Source: Amycolatopsis balhimycina FH 1894 (GTDB taxonomy: Bacteria > Actinomycetota > Actinomycetes > Mycobacteriales > Pseudonocardiaceae). From it: a stretch of DNA of 64,000 nucleotides. How positions within the stretch are numbered: position 1 is the stretch's first letter; each line of letters begins with the position of its first letter. The stretch is taken from positions 8,185,533 to 8,249,532 of the forward strand of contig NZ_KB913037.1 in NCBI RefSeq assembly GCF_000384295.1, written 5' to 3'. Both the position numbers and the translations under genes were made by a program. The notes beneath the pieces are model-generated. The model searched no databases and was not told the DNA's origin. It saw nothing but the letters and a program-made list of their open reading frames with translations. Positions 34,329 to 43,093 of the stretch are shown in pieces.

Positions 34329-35789
34329 TCAGCGCGGGGTCAGGCGGACCGGAAGACCGTCCGCCGGCACCGGCAGCGAGACGTAGTCCCAGCGCGCGGT
34401 GTAACTCTCCGGAACCGACCAGCGGTAGGCCCGCAGCATTTCGTGCAAAAGCAACTTCACCTCGAGACTCCCGAAGTGCAGCCCGATGCACTTGTGCGCG
34501 CCGCCGCCGAAGGGCATCCACGCCATCCGGTGCGACTTGTCCTCGCGGCGCGGCTCGGCGAACCGCTCCGGGTCGAACGAGAAGGGGTTCGTCCAGCACT
34601 CCGGCGTGAAGTGGTTGACGGTGGGCGAGACGCCGACCAGGGTGCCCGCCGGGATGTAGTGGCCGAGCACTTCGGTGTCCTTGACGGTCTGGCGGGTCAG
34701 CGACGGCACCGGCGCCACCAGCCGCAGCGCCTCCTTCATCACGAGGTCGAGCGTTTCGAGCTTTTCGACGGCGTCGATGTCGAGGACGTCGTCGCCGAGG
34801 GCCAGGGACTCCTCGCGGGCGCGCTCCTGCCACTCCGGGTACTTGGCGAAGTAGTACGCCATGGCGCTGCTGGTGATGGTCGTCGTGTCGTGCGCGGCCA
34901 TCATCAGGAAGATCATGTGGTTGACGATGTCGGCGTCGGAGAACCGGTCGCCCTCCTCGGTGGTGGCCTGGCACAGCGCGGCGAACAGGTCATCCCCGCT
35001 CGAACGCCGTTTCGCGGGCAGGGATTCGCCGAAGTAGCGCTCGAGGACCTTCCGGCCGTGCAGCCCGGCCGACCAGCGCCCACCCGGCACCGGGAAGCGC
35101 ACGAAGGCGGTGCCGGCCCGCACGGAGCTGACGAACGCGCGGTTGATCCGGGCCGCCTCGCCGCCGCTGGGCATGCCCATGAACACGCGGGTCGCGACGT
35201 CGAGGGTCAGCTGCTTGAGCGCCCAGTACAGCCGGGGCCGCTCGCTGCCGCGCCAAGCGGCGACGCCTTCGCGCAGCGCGGGGCCCATCTCGCCGACGTA
35301 GCCGGCCAGCCTTGGCCGCGTGAAGGCCTCCTGCATGATCCGGCGGTGCAGGTGGTGCTCGCCGAAGTCCATCAGCATCAGGCCGCGTTCGAAGAACTTC
35401 TCGATGAAGAACTTCCAGCCCTCCTGCGAGAACGCCTTGTCCTTGTTGACGAGCGCGATCTGCGTGGCTTCGGGCCCGGACAGCGCGACGATCCGGCGGC
35501 CGAACCCGCCGGTCCACGACACCGGGCCGTAGAGCTCGTGGCGGCGGAGGCCGAACGCCGGGCCGAACCGCATCATCTCCAGCATGTGCCCGACCAGCGG
35601 CGGTCCTTCGTCGCCGAGCACGGGCTTGAGGCCGCTGCCCGCGGGCGGCGTCGCGAGCTCCTTGACGGGCCAGCGCGACCGCAGCCAGCGCTCGTCGACT
35701 TTGTGCGGCAGGGGGAGCGCGGTCAGCGGCGGCACGCGTTCGCGCAGTGCTTCGGCGGCCCGGCTCATGGTGCGCGGCAAAGGGACCAT
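34329..35789 (-). CDS. Cytochrome P450
   Basis: This 486-residue P450 has heme-ligand C434 in FGGGAHKCIGLHFG, I-helix MMAAHDTTT, K-helix ExxR (KEALR) and PERF-like FDPERFAEP. The FGGGAHKCIG signature is closer to the CYP51/CYP120/CYP26 side than to the usual bacterial CYP105/107 pattern. No membrane anchor is evident. It probably hydroxylates a lipophilic molecule using ferredoxin; no ferredoxin gene is adjacent. It lies 17 bases downstream of the AraC-family gene on the same strand and may be co-transcribed or controlled by it. Start ATG at 35789 is preferred over 35768, though the spacing to GGGGAG is short. Confidence 0.92.
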   Translation of the reverse strand: MVPLPRTMSRAAEALRERVPPLTALPLPHKVDERWLRSRWPVKELATPPAGSGLKPVLGDEGPPLVGHMLEMMRFGPAFGLRRHELYGPVSWTGGFGRRIVALSGPEATQIALVNKDKAFSQEGWKFFIEKFFERGLMLMDFGEHHLHRRIMQEAFTRPRLAGYVGEMGPALREGVAAWRGSERPRLYWALKQLTLDVATRVFMGMPSGGEAARINRAFVSSVRAGTAFVRFPVPGGRWSAGLHGRKVLERYFGESLPAKRRSSGDDLFAALCQATTEEGDRFSDADIVNHMIFLMMAAHDTTTITSSAMAYYFAKYPEWQERAREESLALGDDVLDIDAVEKLETLDLVMKEALRLVAPVPSLTRQTVKDTEVLGHYIPAGTLVGVSPTVNHFTPECWTNPFSFDPERFAEPRREDKSHRMAWMPFGGGAHKCIGLHFGSLEVKLLLHEMLRAYRWSVPESYTARWDYVSLPVPADGLPVRLTPR

Positions 35790-35806
35790 CTCCCCGTCGA
35801 GATCGG

Positions 35807-36775
35807 CTACCCCTCCACGATGCACCCTTGTTGACGCTCTGACAACACCTCGGCGGCCGTCCTTTCGGGTGGTCTGCGCCGGAACTCGCTCGGGGTGGCG
35901 CCGCGGACCCGTTTGAACGCCGCGCTGAAGCCGAACGGGTCGGCGTACCCCACGGCACGGGCCACCTCCGCGACGGTCGCGCCCGGCCGTTCGACCAGGA
36001 GGTCCGCGGCGAGCGCCATGCGGCGGCGGGTGAGGTAGGTCAGCGGCGGTTCGCCGACCAGTTCGGCGAATCGCTTGGCCAGCGTGGACCGCGACACGCC
36101 GACGCGGGCGGCCAGCGCCGCGACGGTCCAGGGCGCCGCGGGTTCGTCGTGCAACAGGCGCAGCGCGGGGCCGGCCACCGGGTCGCGCTGGGCCGTCCAC
36201 CACGCCGGAGGCTCGCCACCGGGCCGGTCGAACCACTCGCGCAGCGTGCAGACGAGCATCCAGTCCAGCAGCCGGTCGAGCACGACCTGCTGTCCGGGCG
36301 TGTCGGCGGCGACCTCGGCGGCGAGGTGGTCCAGGACGGCGTCGCCGGTACCCCCGCCGCCGACGCGCAGCACGACGGGCAGAGCGTCCAGCAGCGGACG
36401 GCTGACCTCGCCGGCGGCCGGGTAGGCGCCGACGATCAGCGTCGTCGGACCCTCGCCGTCGTCGCGCCAGCCGCGCCGGTGCCGCGTCCCGCCCAGTTCG
36501 GGAGCGGCGCAGTACTCGCCGCACGCGACGGGTTCGGCGCCGGTGCCGAGCTCGTCGACGAAGGTGAACGTCCCCGGCCCGCGCACGACGATCGTCTCGT
36601 AGGCGCGCAGCGGCTCGGGCTCGCCGTGTTCGGGGACGATCCAGCCGCCGCCGGAGAGCACGGTGCACAGGGTCAGCGGTGCGCCGTCGACGAAGTGCAG
36701 GGAAAACGGCGGCGACAGGGCCGAACTGCCGAACAGCGAGCCGTGGGCCCGCACGCCGCGGAAGAGGTCATCCAC
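35807..36775 (-). CDS. AraC-family regulator with cupin N-terminus
   Basis: This 322-residue regulator has an N-terminal cupin_6-type sensing domain (about 5-190: FSLHFVDGAPLTLCTVLSGGGWIV, YETIVVRGPGTFTFV) and two HTH motifs in the C-terminus (WTVAALAARVGVSRSTLAKRFAELVGEPPLTYL and ATVAEVARAVGYADPFGFSAAFKRVRGATPSEFR). It starts with GTG at 36775. The downstream P450 gene is the obvious candidate target. The class often responds to toxic organic molecules. The cupin metal-binding residues are incomplete, so the ligand is not evident. Confidence 0.92.
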   Translation of the reverse strand: MDDLFRGVRAHGSLFGSSALSPPFSLHFVDGAPLTLCTVLSGGGWIVPEHGEPEPLRAYETIVVRGPGTFTFVDELGTGAEPVACGEYCAAPELGGTRHRRGWRDDGEGPTTLIVGAYPAAGEVSRPLLDALPVVLRVGGGGTGDAVLDHLAAEVAADTPGQQVVLDRLLDWMLVCTLREWFDRPGGEPPAWWTAQRDPVAGPALRLLHDEPAAPWTVAALAARVGVSRSTLAKRFAELVGEPPLTYLTRRRMALAADLLVERPGATVAEVARAVGYADPFGFSAAFKRVRGATPSEFRRRPPERTAAEVLSERQQGCIVEG

Positions 36776-36857
36776 GGTCCCGAGGTTAGACGAATGGACA
36801 GGGATTCCGGGGTTTCACCCATGGGATCGTCCGATTGCCTCGGGTTCACTGGACCTC

Positions 36858-37253
36858 ATGAATCCCGATGACCTCGAGTTCCTTCGACGTCCCCTGCACG
36901 GCTTCTTGACCGTGTCCACCGGTGAGCCCCGCCCGGTCTGGTTCGAGGCGGCCGCCGACGGCACGATCCAGCTGTTCACCGAACCGGACGCGCTCAAAGT
37001 CCGCCGCGCCCGCCGCGACCCGCGGGCGTCGATCGTGGTCGCGGCGCCGGTGGGGGAGCGCGAGCGCTGGGTCTCGGTGTCCGGCCGGGTTTCGCTGGAA
37101 CCCGACGGCGCCCACGACTTGGCCGCGCGCCTCGCCGCTCGGTACTGGGACCTCGACGACCCGGCCCGCGCTGCCGACCTGAAAGCGATTTTGGCGACGG
37201 ACCAGGTGCGCCTGGTGATCCACCCGGAGACCGTGCGCCGCTACGCCTACTGA
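36858..37253 (+). CDS. Pyridoxamine 5'-phosphate oxidase-like (PPOX/FDR) flavin-binding protein
   Basis: This 131-residue split-barrel protein has FLRRPLHGFLTVSTGEPRPVWFEAAADGTIQLFTEPDALKVRRARRDPRASIVV and WVSVSGRVSLEPDG, the layout of the F420- or FMN-binding PPOX superfamily in actinomycetes. Such proteins reduce activated olefins, biliverdin-like or other molecules. The ATG at 36858 begins a normal N-terminus. A perfect palindrome follows directly after its TGA stop, opposite the convergent nrdB gene. The cofactor is not determined by sequence alone. Confidence 0.85.
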   Translation: MNPDDLEFLRRPLHGFLTVSTGEPRPVWFEAAADGTIQLFTEPDALKVRRARRDPRASIVVAAPVGERERWVSVSGRVSLEPDGAHDLAARLAARYWDLDDPARAADLKAILATDQVRLVIHPETVRRYAY

Positions 37254-37302
37254 CGTGAAGGCCACCTTGCGGAACTTCAAGTTCCGCAAGGTGGCCTTCA
37301 CG
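37254..37302. terminator. Perfect palindrome between convergent PPOX and nrdB genes
   Basis: Twenty-four-base arms, starting CGTGAAGGCCACCTTGC and ending GCAAGGTGGCCTTCACG, surround a single central C (37278). The palindrome starts one base after the PPOX stop, and the nrdB stop is nine bases beyond it. No T-run is present. The element is the same length and shape as the core of the palindrome at 57774-57832, differing by paired substitutions. Confidence 0.85.
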
Positions 37303-37311
37303 AACAGCGGG

Positions 37312-38385
37312 TCAGTCCCAGTCGAGGGCGCCGCCCGACTGGTATTCGATGACGCGGGTCTCGAAGAAGTTCTTCTCCTTCTTCAGGTCCATCGCCTCGG
37401 ACATCCACGGGAACGGGTTCTCGGTCTCGCCGAAGATCGGCTGGAGGCCGATCTGCTGCGCGCGCCGGTCGGTGATGAAGTGCATGTACTGCTCGCACAG
37501 CTGCGCCGACAGGCCGAGCATGCCGCGCGGCATGGTGTCACGCGCGTACTTGACCTCGAGCTCGCACGCCTCCTTCAGCATCCCGCGGACCTCGGCCTGG
37601 AACTCCTCGGTCCACAGGTGCGGGTTCTCGATCTTGATCTGGTTGATGCAGTCGATGCCGAAGTTCAGGTGGATCGACTCGTCGCGCAGGATGTACTGGT
37701 ACTGCTCGGCGATGCCGACCATCTTGTTCCGGCGGCCCAGCGACAGGATCTGCGCGAAGCCGGTGTAGAACCACATGCCCTCGAAGATCACGTAGAACGC
37801 GACGAGGTCACGCAGGAACGCCTGGTCGGCCTCCGGCGTGCCGGTCTCGAACTCCGGGTTCTCCAGGTTCTGCGTGTACTTCAGCGCCCACGCGTCCTTC
37901 GCCGAGATCGACGGGACCTCGCGGTACATGTTGAACAGCTCGCCCTCGACCAGGCCGAGGCTCTCGCAGATGTACTGGAAGGTGTGCGTGTGCACGGCCT
38001 CCTCGAACGCCTGGCGCAGCAGGTACTGGCGGCACTCGGGGTTGGTGATCTGCCGGTACACCGCGAGCACGATGTTGTTGGCCACCAACGACTCCGCGGT
38101 CGCGAAGAAGCCGAGGTTGCGCTTGAGCATCTGCCGCTCGTCCTCGGTGAGGCCGTCCGGCGACTTCCACAGCGCGATGTCGGCCTGCATGGCGACCTCG
38201 GTCGGCATCCAGTGGTTGTTGCAGCCGGCCAGGTACTTCTCCCACGCCCACTTGTACTTCATGGGCAGCAGCTGGTTGACGTCGGCGCGCGCGTTGATCA
38301 TGCGCTTGTCGTCGACGTCGATCCGGGCGGCGCCGACCTCGATCTCCCCGAGGCCGGTCGCGTCCGTCGTCTCCACGTTGGTCAT
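37312..38385 (-). CDS. nrdB: Ribonucleotide reductase small subunit, class I with Phe at the radical-Tyr site (class Ic-like)
   Basis: This 357-residue R2 protein generates the oxidant for ribonucleotide reduction. Metal ligands are visible: E98 (ATAESL), E129 and H132 (EEAVHTHTF), then E in FEGMWF, and E/H in RDESIHLNF. The position of the E. coli radical Tyr122, four residues after the ligand His, is F136, and the first ligand is Glu instead of Asp. Both are features of the class Ic enzyme of Chlamydia, which uses a Mn/Fe centre in place of a tyrosyl radical. No nrdI is nearby, in keeping with class Ic. The gene is 15 bases downstream of nrdA. Confidence 0.95.
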   Translation of the reverse strand: MTNVETTDATGLGEIEVGAARIDVDDKRMINARADVNQLLPMKYKWAWEKYLAGCNNHWMPTEVAMQADIALWKSPDGLTEDERQMLKRNLGFFATAESLVANNIVLAVYRQITNPECRQYLLRQAFEEAVHTHTFQYICESLGLVEGELFNMYREVPSISAKDAWALKYTQNLENPEFETGTPEADQAFLRDLVAFYVIFEGMWFYTGFAQILSLGRRNKMVGIAEQYQYILRDESIHLNFGIDCINQIKIENPHLWTEEFQAEVRGMLKEACELEVKYARDTMPRGMLGLSAQLCEQYMHFITDRRAQQIGLQPIFGETENPFPWMSEAMDLKKEKNFFETRVIEYQSGGALDWD

Positions 38386-38400
38386 CTGTGCGGGGTTCCT

Positions 38401-41307
38401 TTACTGGCAGGCTTCGCAGTCGGGGTCGTCGATGCGGCAGGCGGCGCCTTCGGTGGCGACGAAGTCGACGTCGGGCTCCGGCTTGGGCGAGGGAGCGGGC
38501 GCAGGCGTCGGCGTCGGCGCAGGGGCCGGGGTGGCCGCGGCGGGAGCCGCCGGGGCGGGGGTGGCCGAGACGGCGTTCAGCTTGCCGTCCGTGCCGCGCA
38601 GGGTGCTCTTCTCCACGTGCGTCGCGGACTGCGCCCGCAGGTAGTACGTGGTCTTGAGGCCCTTGTGCCACGCGTAGCGGTAGAGCTGGTCGAGCTTGCG
38701 GCCGCTCGGCGCGGCGATGTACAGGTTCAGCGACTGCGCCTGGTCGATCCACTTCTGGCGCACCGAACCGGCGTCGACGATCCACTTCGACTCGATCTCG
38801 AACGCCGTCGCGTACAGCGCCTTCAGGTCGTCCGGGACGCGGTCGATCTGGCCGAGGCTGCCGTCGAAGTACTTGAGGTCGCTGACCATGACCTCGTCCC
38901 ACAGGCCGCGGGCCTTGAGGCTCTTGACCAGGTGCGGGTTGACGACGGTGAAGTCGCCGGACATGTTCGACTTGACGAACAGGTTCTGGAACAGCGGCTC
39001 GATCGACTGCCCGACGCCGGAAATGTTGGAGATCGTCGCGGTCGGCGCGATCGCCATCACGTTGGAGTTGCGCATCCCGACGGTCTTGACGCGCTCGCGC
39101 AGCGGCGCCCAGTCCAAAGTGGACGAGGTGTCGACGTCGAGGCCGTCACCCTGGCGGGCGTCGATGAGCAGCTGCAGCGAGTCGATCGGCAGGATGCCCT
39201 TGCTCCACAGCGAACCCTCGAACGACTGGTACTGCCCGCGCTCCTCGGCCAGATCGGTCGACGCCGAGATCGCGTAGTAGGAAAGGTGCTCCATGGAGAC
39301 GTCGGCGAACTTCACGGCCTCTTCGGAGGCGAACGGGACGCCGATCTCGAACAGCGCGTCCTGGAAGCCCATGATGCCCAGGCCGACCGGGCGGTGACGC
39401 AGGTTGGAGCGGCGCGCCTCCGGGATCGTGTAGAAGTTGATGTCGATCACGTTGTCCAGCATGCGGACGGCGGTGCGGACGGTCTTCTCGAGGCGCTTGG
39501 TGTCCAAACCGGACGGTGTGACGTGCTTGAGCAGGTTCACCGAGCCGAGGTTGCAGACCGCGACCTCTTCGCTGTTGGTGTTCAGCGTGATCTCGGTGCA
39601 CAGGTTGGACGAGTGCACGACGCCGACGTGCTGCTGCGGCGAGCGCAGGTTGCACGGGTCCTTGAACGTGATCCACGGGTGGCCGGTCTCGAACAGCATG
39701 GTCAGCATGCGGCGCCACAGGTCGACCGCGCGGACGCGCCGGAACACCTTGATCTCGCCGCGCTCGGCCATCGCCTCGTACTCGCGGTAGCGGGCGGAGA
39801 ACTCGTTGCCGTAGAGGTCGTGCAGGTCCGGCGTCTCGTTCGGCGAGAACAACGTCCACTGCGCGTCGGCCTCGACGCGGCGGAGGAACTCGTCCGGCAC
39901 CCAGTTCGCGGTGTTCATGTCGTGGGTGCGGCGCCGGTCGTCACCGGTGTTCTTGCGCAGGTCGAGGAACTCCTCGATGTCCACGTGCCACGTCTCGAGG
40001 TACGCGCAGGCCGCGCCCTTGCGCTTGCCGCCCTGGTTGACCGCGACGGCGGTGTCGTTGGCGATCTTGAGGAACGGCACGACGCCCTGCGACTGGCCGT
40101 TGGTGCCCTTGATGTGCGCGCCGAGGCCGCGGACCGGGGTCCAGTCGTTGCCGAGGCCGCCGGAGTACTTCGCCAGCAGCGCGTTGTTCTTGTACGCCTG
40201 GAAGATCGAGTCCAGGTCGTCGTCCACCGTGGTCAGGAAGCAGGACGACAGCTGCGGGCGCGTGGTGCCCGAGTTGAACAGCGTCGGGGTCGAGGCCATG
40301 AAGTGGAAGCTGGACAGCAGCTCGTAGAACTCGATCGCGCGGGCTTCGCGGTCGTCTTCGCGGATGGCCAGACCCATGGCGACGCGCATGAAGAACGCCT
40401 GCGGCAGCTCGAAGCGGGTGCCGTCGTGGTGCTGGAAGTACCGGTCGTAGAGCGTCTGGAGGCCGAGGAAGCCGAAGTCGAGGTCGCGCTCGGGGCGGAT
40501 CGCGGCGGTGACCTTGTCCAGGTCGAAGCGCTGAAGCTCGGCGTCGACCAGCTCCAGCTCGATCGCGCGGCGCAGGTAGGCGCGGAAGTACGCGGGGTAC
40601 TCGGCGGCCATCTCGTCCTGGCTGGCCAGGCGCGGGGTGCCGGCGAGGTAGCTCAGGGCCTCACCGCGGAGCTTGTCCAGCAGCAGCCGCGCGGAGACGT
40701 AGGAGTAGTTCGGCTCCTGCTCGACGAGCACGCGGGCGGCCATGATCTGGGCCAGGGCCAGCTCGTCGGCGCTGATGCCGTCGTAGAGGTTGCGCTTGGT
40801 CTCGGCCAGCACCGGCTCGGCCGTGACGTCGTCGAGGCCGGCGACGGCCTCGCCCACGACGTGGGACACGCGGGCCCAGTCGAGCGGGCGCAGGACGCCG
40901 TCGGTGCCCTTGACGTTCAGCGAGACCTCGGCCGCGGCCGGCTTGGCGGCCTCGCGGGCCTTCGCGCGCTCCTCGCGGTAGAGGACGTAGGCGCGGGCGA
41001 CCTTGTGGTGCTCGCCGCGCATGAGGGCGAGCTCGACGATGTCCTGGATCTGCTCGATGTGCAGGGCGGTCTCGGGGCCGGCGTGGCGCAGCAGGGTGGT
41101 CTCCACCTGCTGGGTCAGCTCGGCGACGACGTGGTGCACGCGGGAGGACGCGGCGGCGTCGCCGCCCTCGACCGCGAGGAACGCTTTCGTCAGCGCGACC
41201 GAGATCTTGCCGGCGTCGAACGGCGACACGCTGCCGTCCCGCCGGATGACCCGGATCGCGGTGGGGGTGTCGGCAGCGGAGGGCCGCTGACCGGTTTCGA
41301 CTGACAT
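38401..41307 (-). CDS. nrdA: Ribonucleoside-diphosphate reductase large subunit
   Basis: This 968-residue catalytic subunit begins with an ATP-cone (IRVIRRDGSVSPFDAGKISVALTKAF, about 20-105) for allosteric control by ATP/dATP. The barrel contains the active-site Cys of SSNLCTEITLN and the loop VAVCNLGSVNL. A C-terminal Pro/Ala/Thr-rich linker (TPAPAAPAAATPAPAPTPTP and onward) leads to the swinging redox pair at the end (CEACQ), which accepts electrons from thioredoxin. The ATG at 41307 has GGAG six bases upstream. It is co-transcribed with nrdB. A long flexible linker before the CxxC tail is unusual in length but fits its role. Confidence 0.95.
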   Translation of the reverse strand: MSVETGQRPSAADTPTAIRVIRRDGSVSPFDAGKISVALTKAFLAVEGGDAAASSRVHHVVAELTQQVETTLLRHAGPETALHIEQIQDIVELALMRGEHHKVARAYVLYREERAKAREAAKPAAAEVSLNVKGTDGVLRPLDWARVSHVVGEAVAGLDDVTAEPVLAETKRNLYDGISADELALAQIMAARVLVEQEPNYSYVSARLLLDKLRGEALSYLAGTPRLASQDEMAAEYPAYFRAYLRRAIELELVDAELQRFDLDKVTAAIRPERDLDFGFLGLQTLYDRYFQHHDGTRFELPQAFFMRVAMGLAIREDDREARAIEFYELLSSFHFMASTPTLFNSGTTRPQLSSCFLTTVDDDLDSIFQAYKNNALLAKYSGGLGNDWTPVRGLGAHIKGTNGQSQGVVPFLKIANDTAVAVNQGGKRKGAACAYLETWHVDIEEFLDLRKNTGDDRRRTHDMNTANWVPDEFLRRVEADAQWTLFSPNETPDLHDLYGNEFSARYREYEAMAERGEIKVFRRVRAVDLWRRMLTMLFETGHPWITFKDPCNLRSPQQHVGVVHSSNLCTEITLNTNSEEVAVCNLGSVNLLKHVTPSGLDTKRLEKTVRTAVRMLDNVIDINFYTIPEARRSNLRHRPVGLGIMGFQDALFEIGVPFASEEAVKFADVSMEHLSYYAISASTDLAEERGQYQSFEGSLWSKGILPIDSLQLLIDARQGDGLDVDTSSTLDWAPLRERVKTVGMRNSNVMAIAPTATISNISGVGQSIEPLFQNLFVKSNMSGDFTVVNPHLVKSLKARGLWDEVMVSDLKYFDGSLGQIDRVPDDLKALYATAFEIESKWIVDAGSVRQKWIDQAQSLNLYIAAPSGRKLDQLYRYAWHKGLKTTYYLRAQSATHVEKSTLRGTDGKLNAVSATPAPAAPAAATPAPAPTPTPAPAPSPKPEPDVDFVATEGAACRIDDPDCEACQ

Positions 41308-41532
41308 GCGTGTCTCCAAGTTTTCGGGCGCGTTGGATCGCCGCGCGGCCACCCAAGGCCGTGCGCTGCAGGTTCTTCAAAGCTGCCCGGCCGCCCTCTG
41401 CAGCGGTCTCCCCGTCGCTGGGGGCTGCCGGTTCTCAGAGACTACATGTTGGGGTCGAGATGCGCGCGGGACCCCAGATGGCGTGTCGCGAGTTCACTCT
41501 GGCGGGGTTGCGTGATCACCCAGAGGTGCTGC
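41308..41532 (-). promoter_or_regulatory. Upstream region of nrdA
   Basis: This 225-base gap upstream of nrdA contains ACTACATGTTGG (41441-41452), which resembles part of an NrdR box, and several GC-rich dyads. A paired NrdR box was not found with certainty. No gene is visible. The conserved B12-riboswitch element was looked for and not found. Confidence 0.3.
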
Positions 41533-42117
41533 TCAAACGCCGAATTCCAGCTCCGCGCCGGGCAGCGTGAGGCTCACGAACGGGCGTCGGCTTGACAGGT
41601 AACCGAGCGGACCGCCGGCGTTGATCGTCCAGTCCGCCGCGGCGAGCCGGGGGCGGATCTTCGCACCGACCGGGGTGCGCACGGGCGCGCCGTCGCGGTC
41701 CTGGAGCACGTCGAACCGGGTGGGGAGCGTGAGCCGCGGGCCCGGTCTCGGGGTGAAGGCCGCGGTGGCTATCCAGTCGTCGCCGGTCGCCGCGGTGAAG
41801 GTCCGGCCGGTGAACCGGAGGTCGGCGAGATCCTTCGGGATCGCCCACAGCTCGCGGCCGCCGGCGAGGGAGACTTCGGAGTCGACCCAGATCTGCGTGA
41901 TCGTGCACGTGGTGCGCTTCCCGCGGACCGGGACGGCGGCGAGCAGCTCGTGGTAGCTGAGCTGCCCGGGCTCGCGGTAGGCGATCCAGGCGGTGAACAC
42001 GGTGGTGTGCCCGGCGACGGACAGGGCGGCCGGGTGCACGTCACGCGTGGGGACGCGCCAGAGCGAGAGGCAGGCGTCGGCGGTCAGGTGCCAGGGCGGC
42101 GGCGGGTACGACGTCAT
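41533..42117 (-). CDS. Acetoacetate decarboxylase-like protein
   Basis: This 194-residue protein has the ADC-superfamily beta-cone pattern: PPPPWHLTADACLSLWRVP, FTAWIAYREPGQLSYHELLAAVPV, TQIWVDSEVSLAGGRELWAIPKDLADL. The catalytic Lys of true acetoacetate decarboxylase appears in WAIPKDLA, so a Schiff-base mechanism remains possible. Its substrate is unclear; family members also act as hydratases or dehydratases in lactonase-like reactions. The ATG at 42117 overlaps the enoyl-CoA hydratase stop (ATGA), so the two genes are coupled. It lies just upstream of nrdA but is separated from it by 225 bases. Confidence 0.82.
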   Translation of the reverse strand: MTSYPPPPWHLTADACLSLWRVPTRDVHPAALSVAGHTTVFTAWIAYREPGQLSYHELLAAVPVRGKRTTCTITQIWVDSEVSLAGGRELWAIPKDLADLRFTGRTFTAATGDDWIATAAFTPRPGPRLTLPTRFDVLQDRDGAPVRTPVGAKIRPRLAAADWTINAGGPLGYLSSRRPFVSLTLPGAELEFGV

Positions 42118-42953
42118 TTCTCCAGCCACGGGAGGTAGCCGGGCAGGTCCTTTTCGACGCGCATGCCGAAGGCGGGCGGCCGTTTCTGCAGGAACGACAT
42201 GACCCCTTCGACGGCGTCGGGGCTCGTGCCGAGGCCGCCGATCAGCTTCGAGTCGAGTTCGTGGACCGGGAACGGCGACTCGGCGCTCGCCATCCGGTAG
42301 AGCAGCTGCCGGGTGACCGCGACGGACACCGGCGCGGTCGTCTCGACGATCTCCCGCGCGAGCTCGTACGCCGCGTCGAGGACGGTCCCAGTGCCGACAA
42401 TCTGGTGCACCAAGCCTTTTTCGAGTGCTTCGAGCGCCCCGAAGACCCGTCCGCTGATCATCCAGTCGAGCGCGGTGCCCATCCCGACGAGCCGGGGGAG
42501 GAACCACGCGGAGGCGCCTTCGGGGTAGATACCGCGGCGGGTGAAGACGAACCCGAACCGGGAGTCCGCCGAGGCGAGCCGGTAGTCGCACGACAGCGTG
42601 ATGGTGACGCCGCCACCGACGGCCGCGCCGTGCAGGGCCGCGATCACCGGCTTGTTCATCGTGAAGATCCGCTTCGAGCACCGGCCGGCGGGTTCCTGCC
42701 ACGCCGCGTCCGGCCCGGTCGCGGGATCGAAGTCGAAGCCGCCTTGCGAAAGGTCCGCGCCGACGCAGAAGTCCTTGCCGGCGCCGGTCAGCACGACGAC
42801 GCGGACGTCCTCGTCGCGGTCGGCGCGGTCCATCGCGGCGCCGAGCTCGTCGGCCATCCGGATCGTGTAGCCGTTGCGCGCCTCCGGGCGGTTGAGCGTC
42901 ACGGTGGCAACCCGGTCCGCGACGGCGTAGGTGATCTCGGCGTAGTCGGCCAT
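42114..42953 (-). CDS. Enoyl-CoA hydratase/isomerase family protein
   Basis: This 279-residue crotonase-fold protein has oxyanion-hole segments GKDFCVGADLSQ and HGAAVGGGVTITLSCDYRLAS, and a catalytic-type Glu in the segment RRGIYPEGASAWFLPRLVG. The N-terminal VATVTLNRPEARNGYT is normal for the family. It probably hydrates or isomerises an acyl-CoA. It is divergent from the large acyl-CoA operon and separated by 140 bases with a dyad, so both could be controlled together. Its immediate downstream partner is the acetoacetate decarboxylase-like gene. Confidence 0.92.
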   Translation of the reverse strand: MADYAEITYAVADRVATVTLNRPEARNGYTIRMADELGAAMDRADRDEDVRVVVLTGAGKDFCVGADLSQGGFDFDPATGPDAAWQEPAGRCSKRIFTMNKPVIAALHGAAVGGGVTITLSCDYRLASADSRFGFVFTRRGIYPEGASAWFLPRLVGMGTALDWMISGRVFGALEALEKGLVHQIVGTGTVLDAAYELAREIVETTAPVSVAVTRQLLYRMASAESPFPVHELDSKLIGGLGTSPDAVEGVMSFLQKRPPAFGMRVEKDLPGYLPWLEK

Positions 42954-42961
42954 GCGACGAA

Positions 42962-43000
42962 ACTATTGCAGGCCGGTGCTACTGGCAAGATGTCAATAGT
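42962..43000. promoter_or_regulatory. Inverted repeat between divergent acyl-CoA genes
   Basis: ACTATTG (42962-42968) and CAATAGT (42994-43000) are perfect inverted copies with centres 32 bases apart. They lie in the 140-base divergent region between the enoyl-CoA hydratase and the TIGR03084-led operon, and may be the site of the TetR protein encoded at the end of that operon. Confidence 0.45.
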
Positions 43001-43093
43001 GTGTCCGCAGCGTCCGGGACAAAACAATCAGGCGTGCTTGATTTTTCTCCCGCCCGGTGCGACGCTGGGAAGCCGGACGCAAGGAGGCGGCGC

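Noticed and set aside
37255..41304. Long plus-strand open frame opposite nrdB and nrdA
   Set aside because: It starts inside a palindrome and is fully antisense to two conserved enzymes; sequence is low-complexity Val/Arg/Leu/Asp.
41308..41532. Cobalamin riboswitch before nrdA
   Set aside because: The conserved B12-box could not be found, and the enzyme is class I, which does not use cobalamin.
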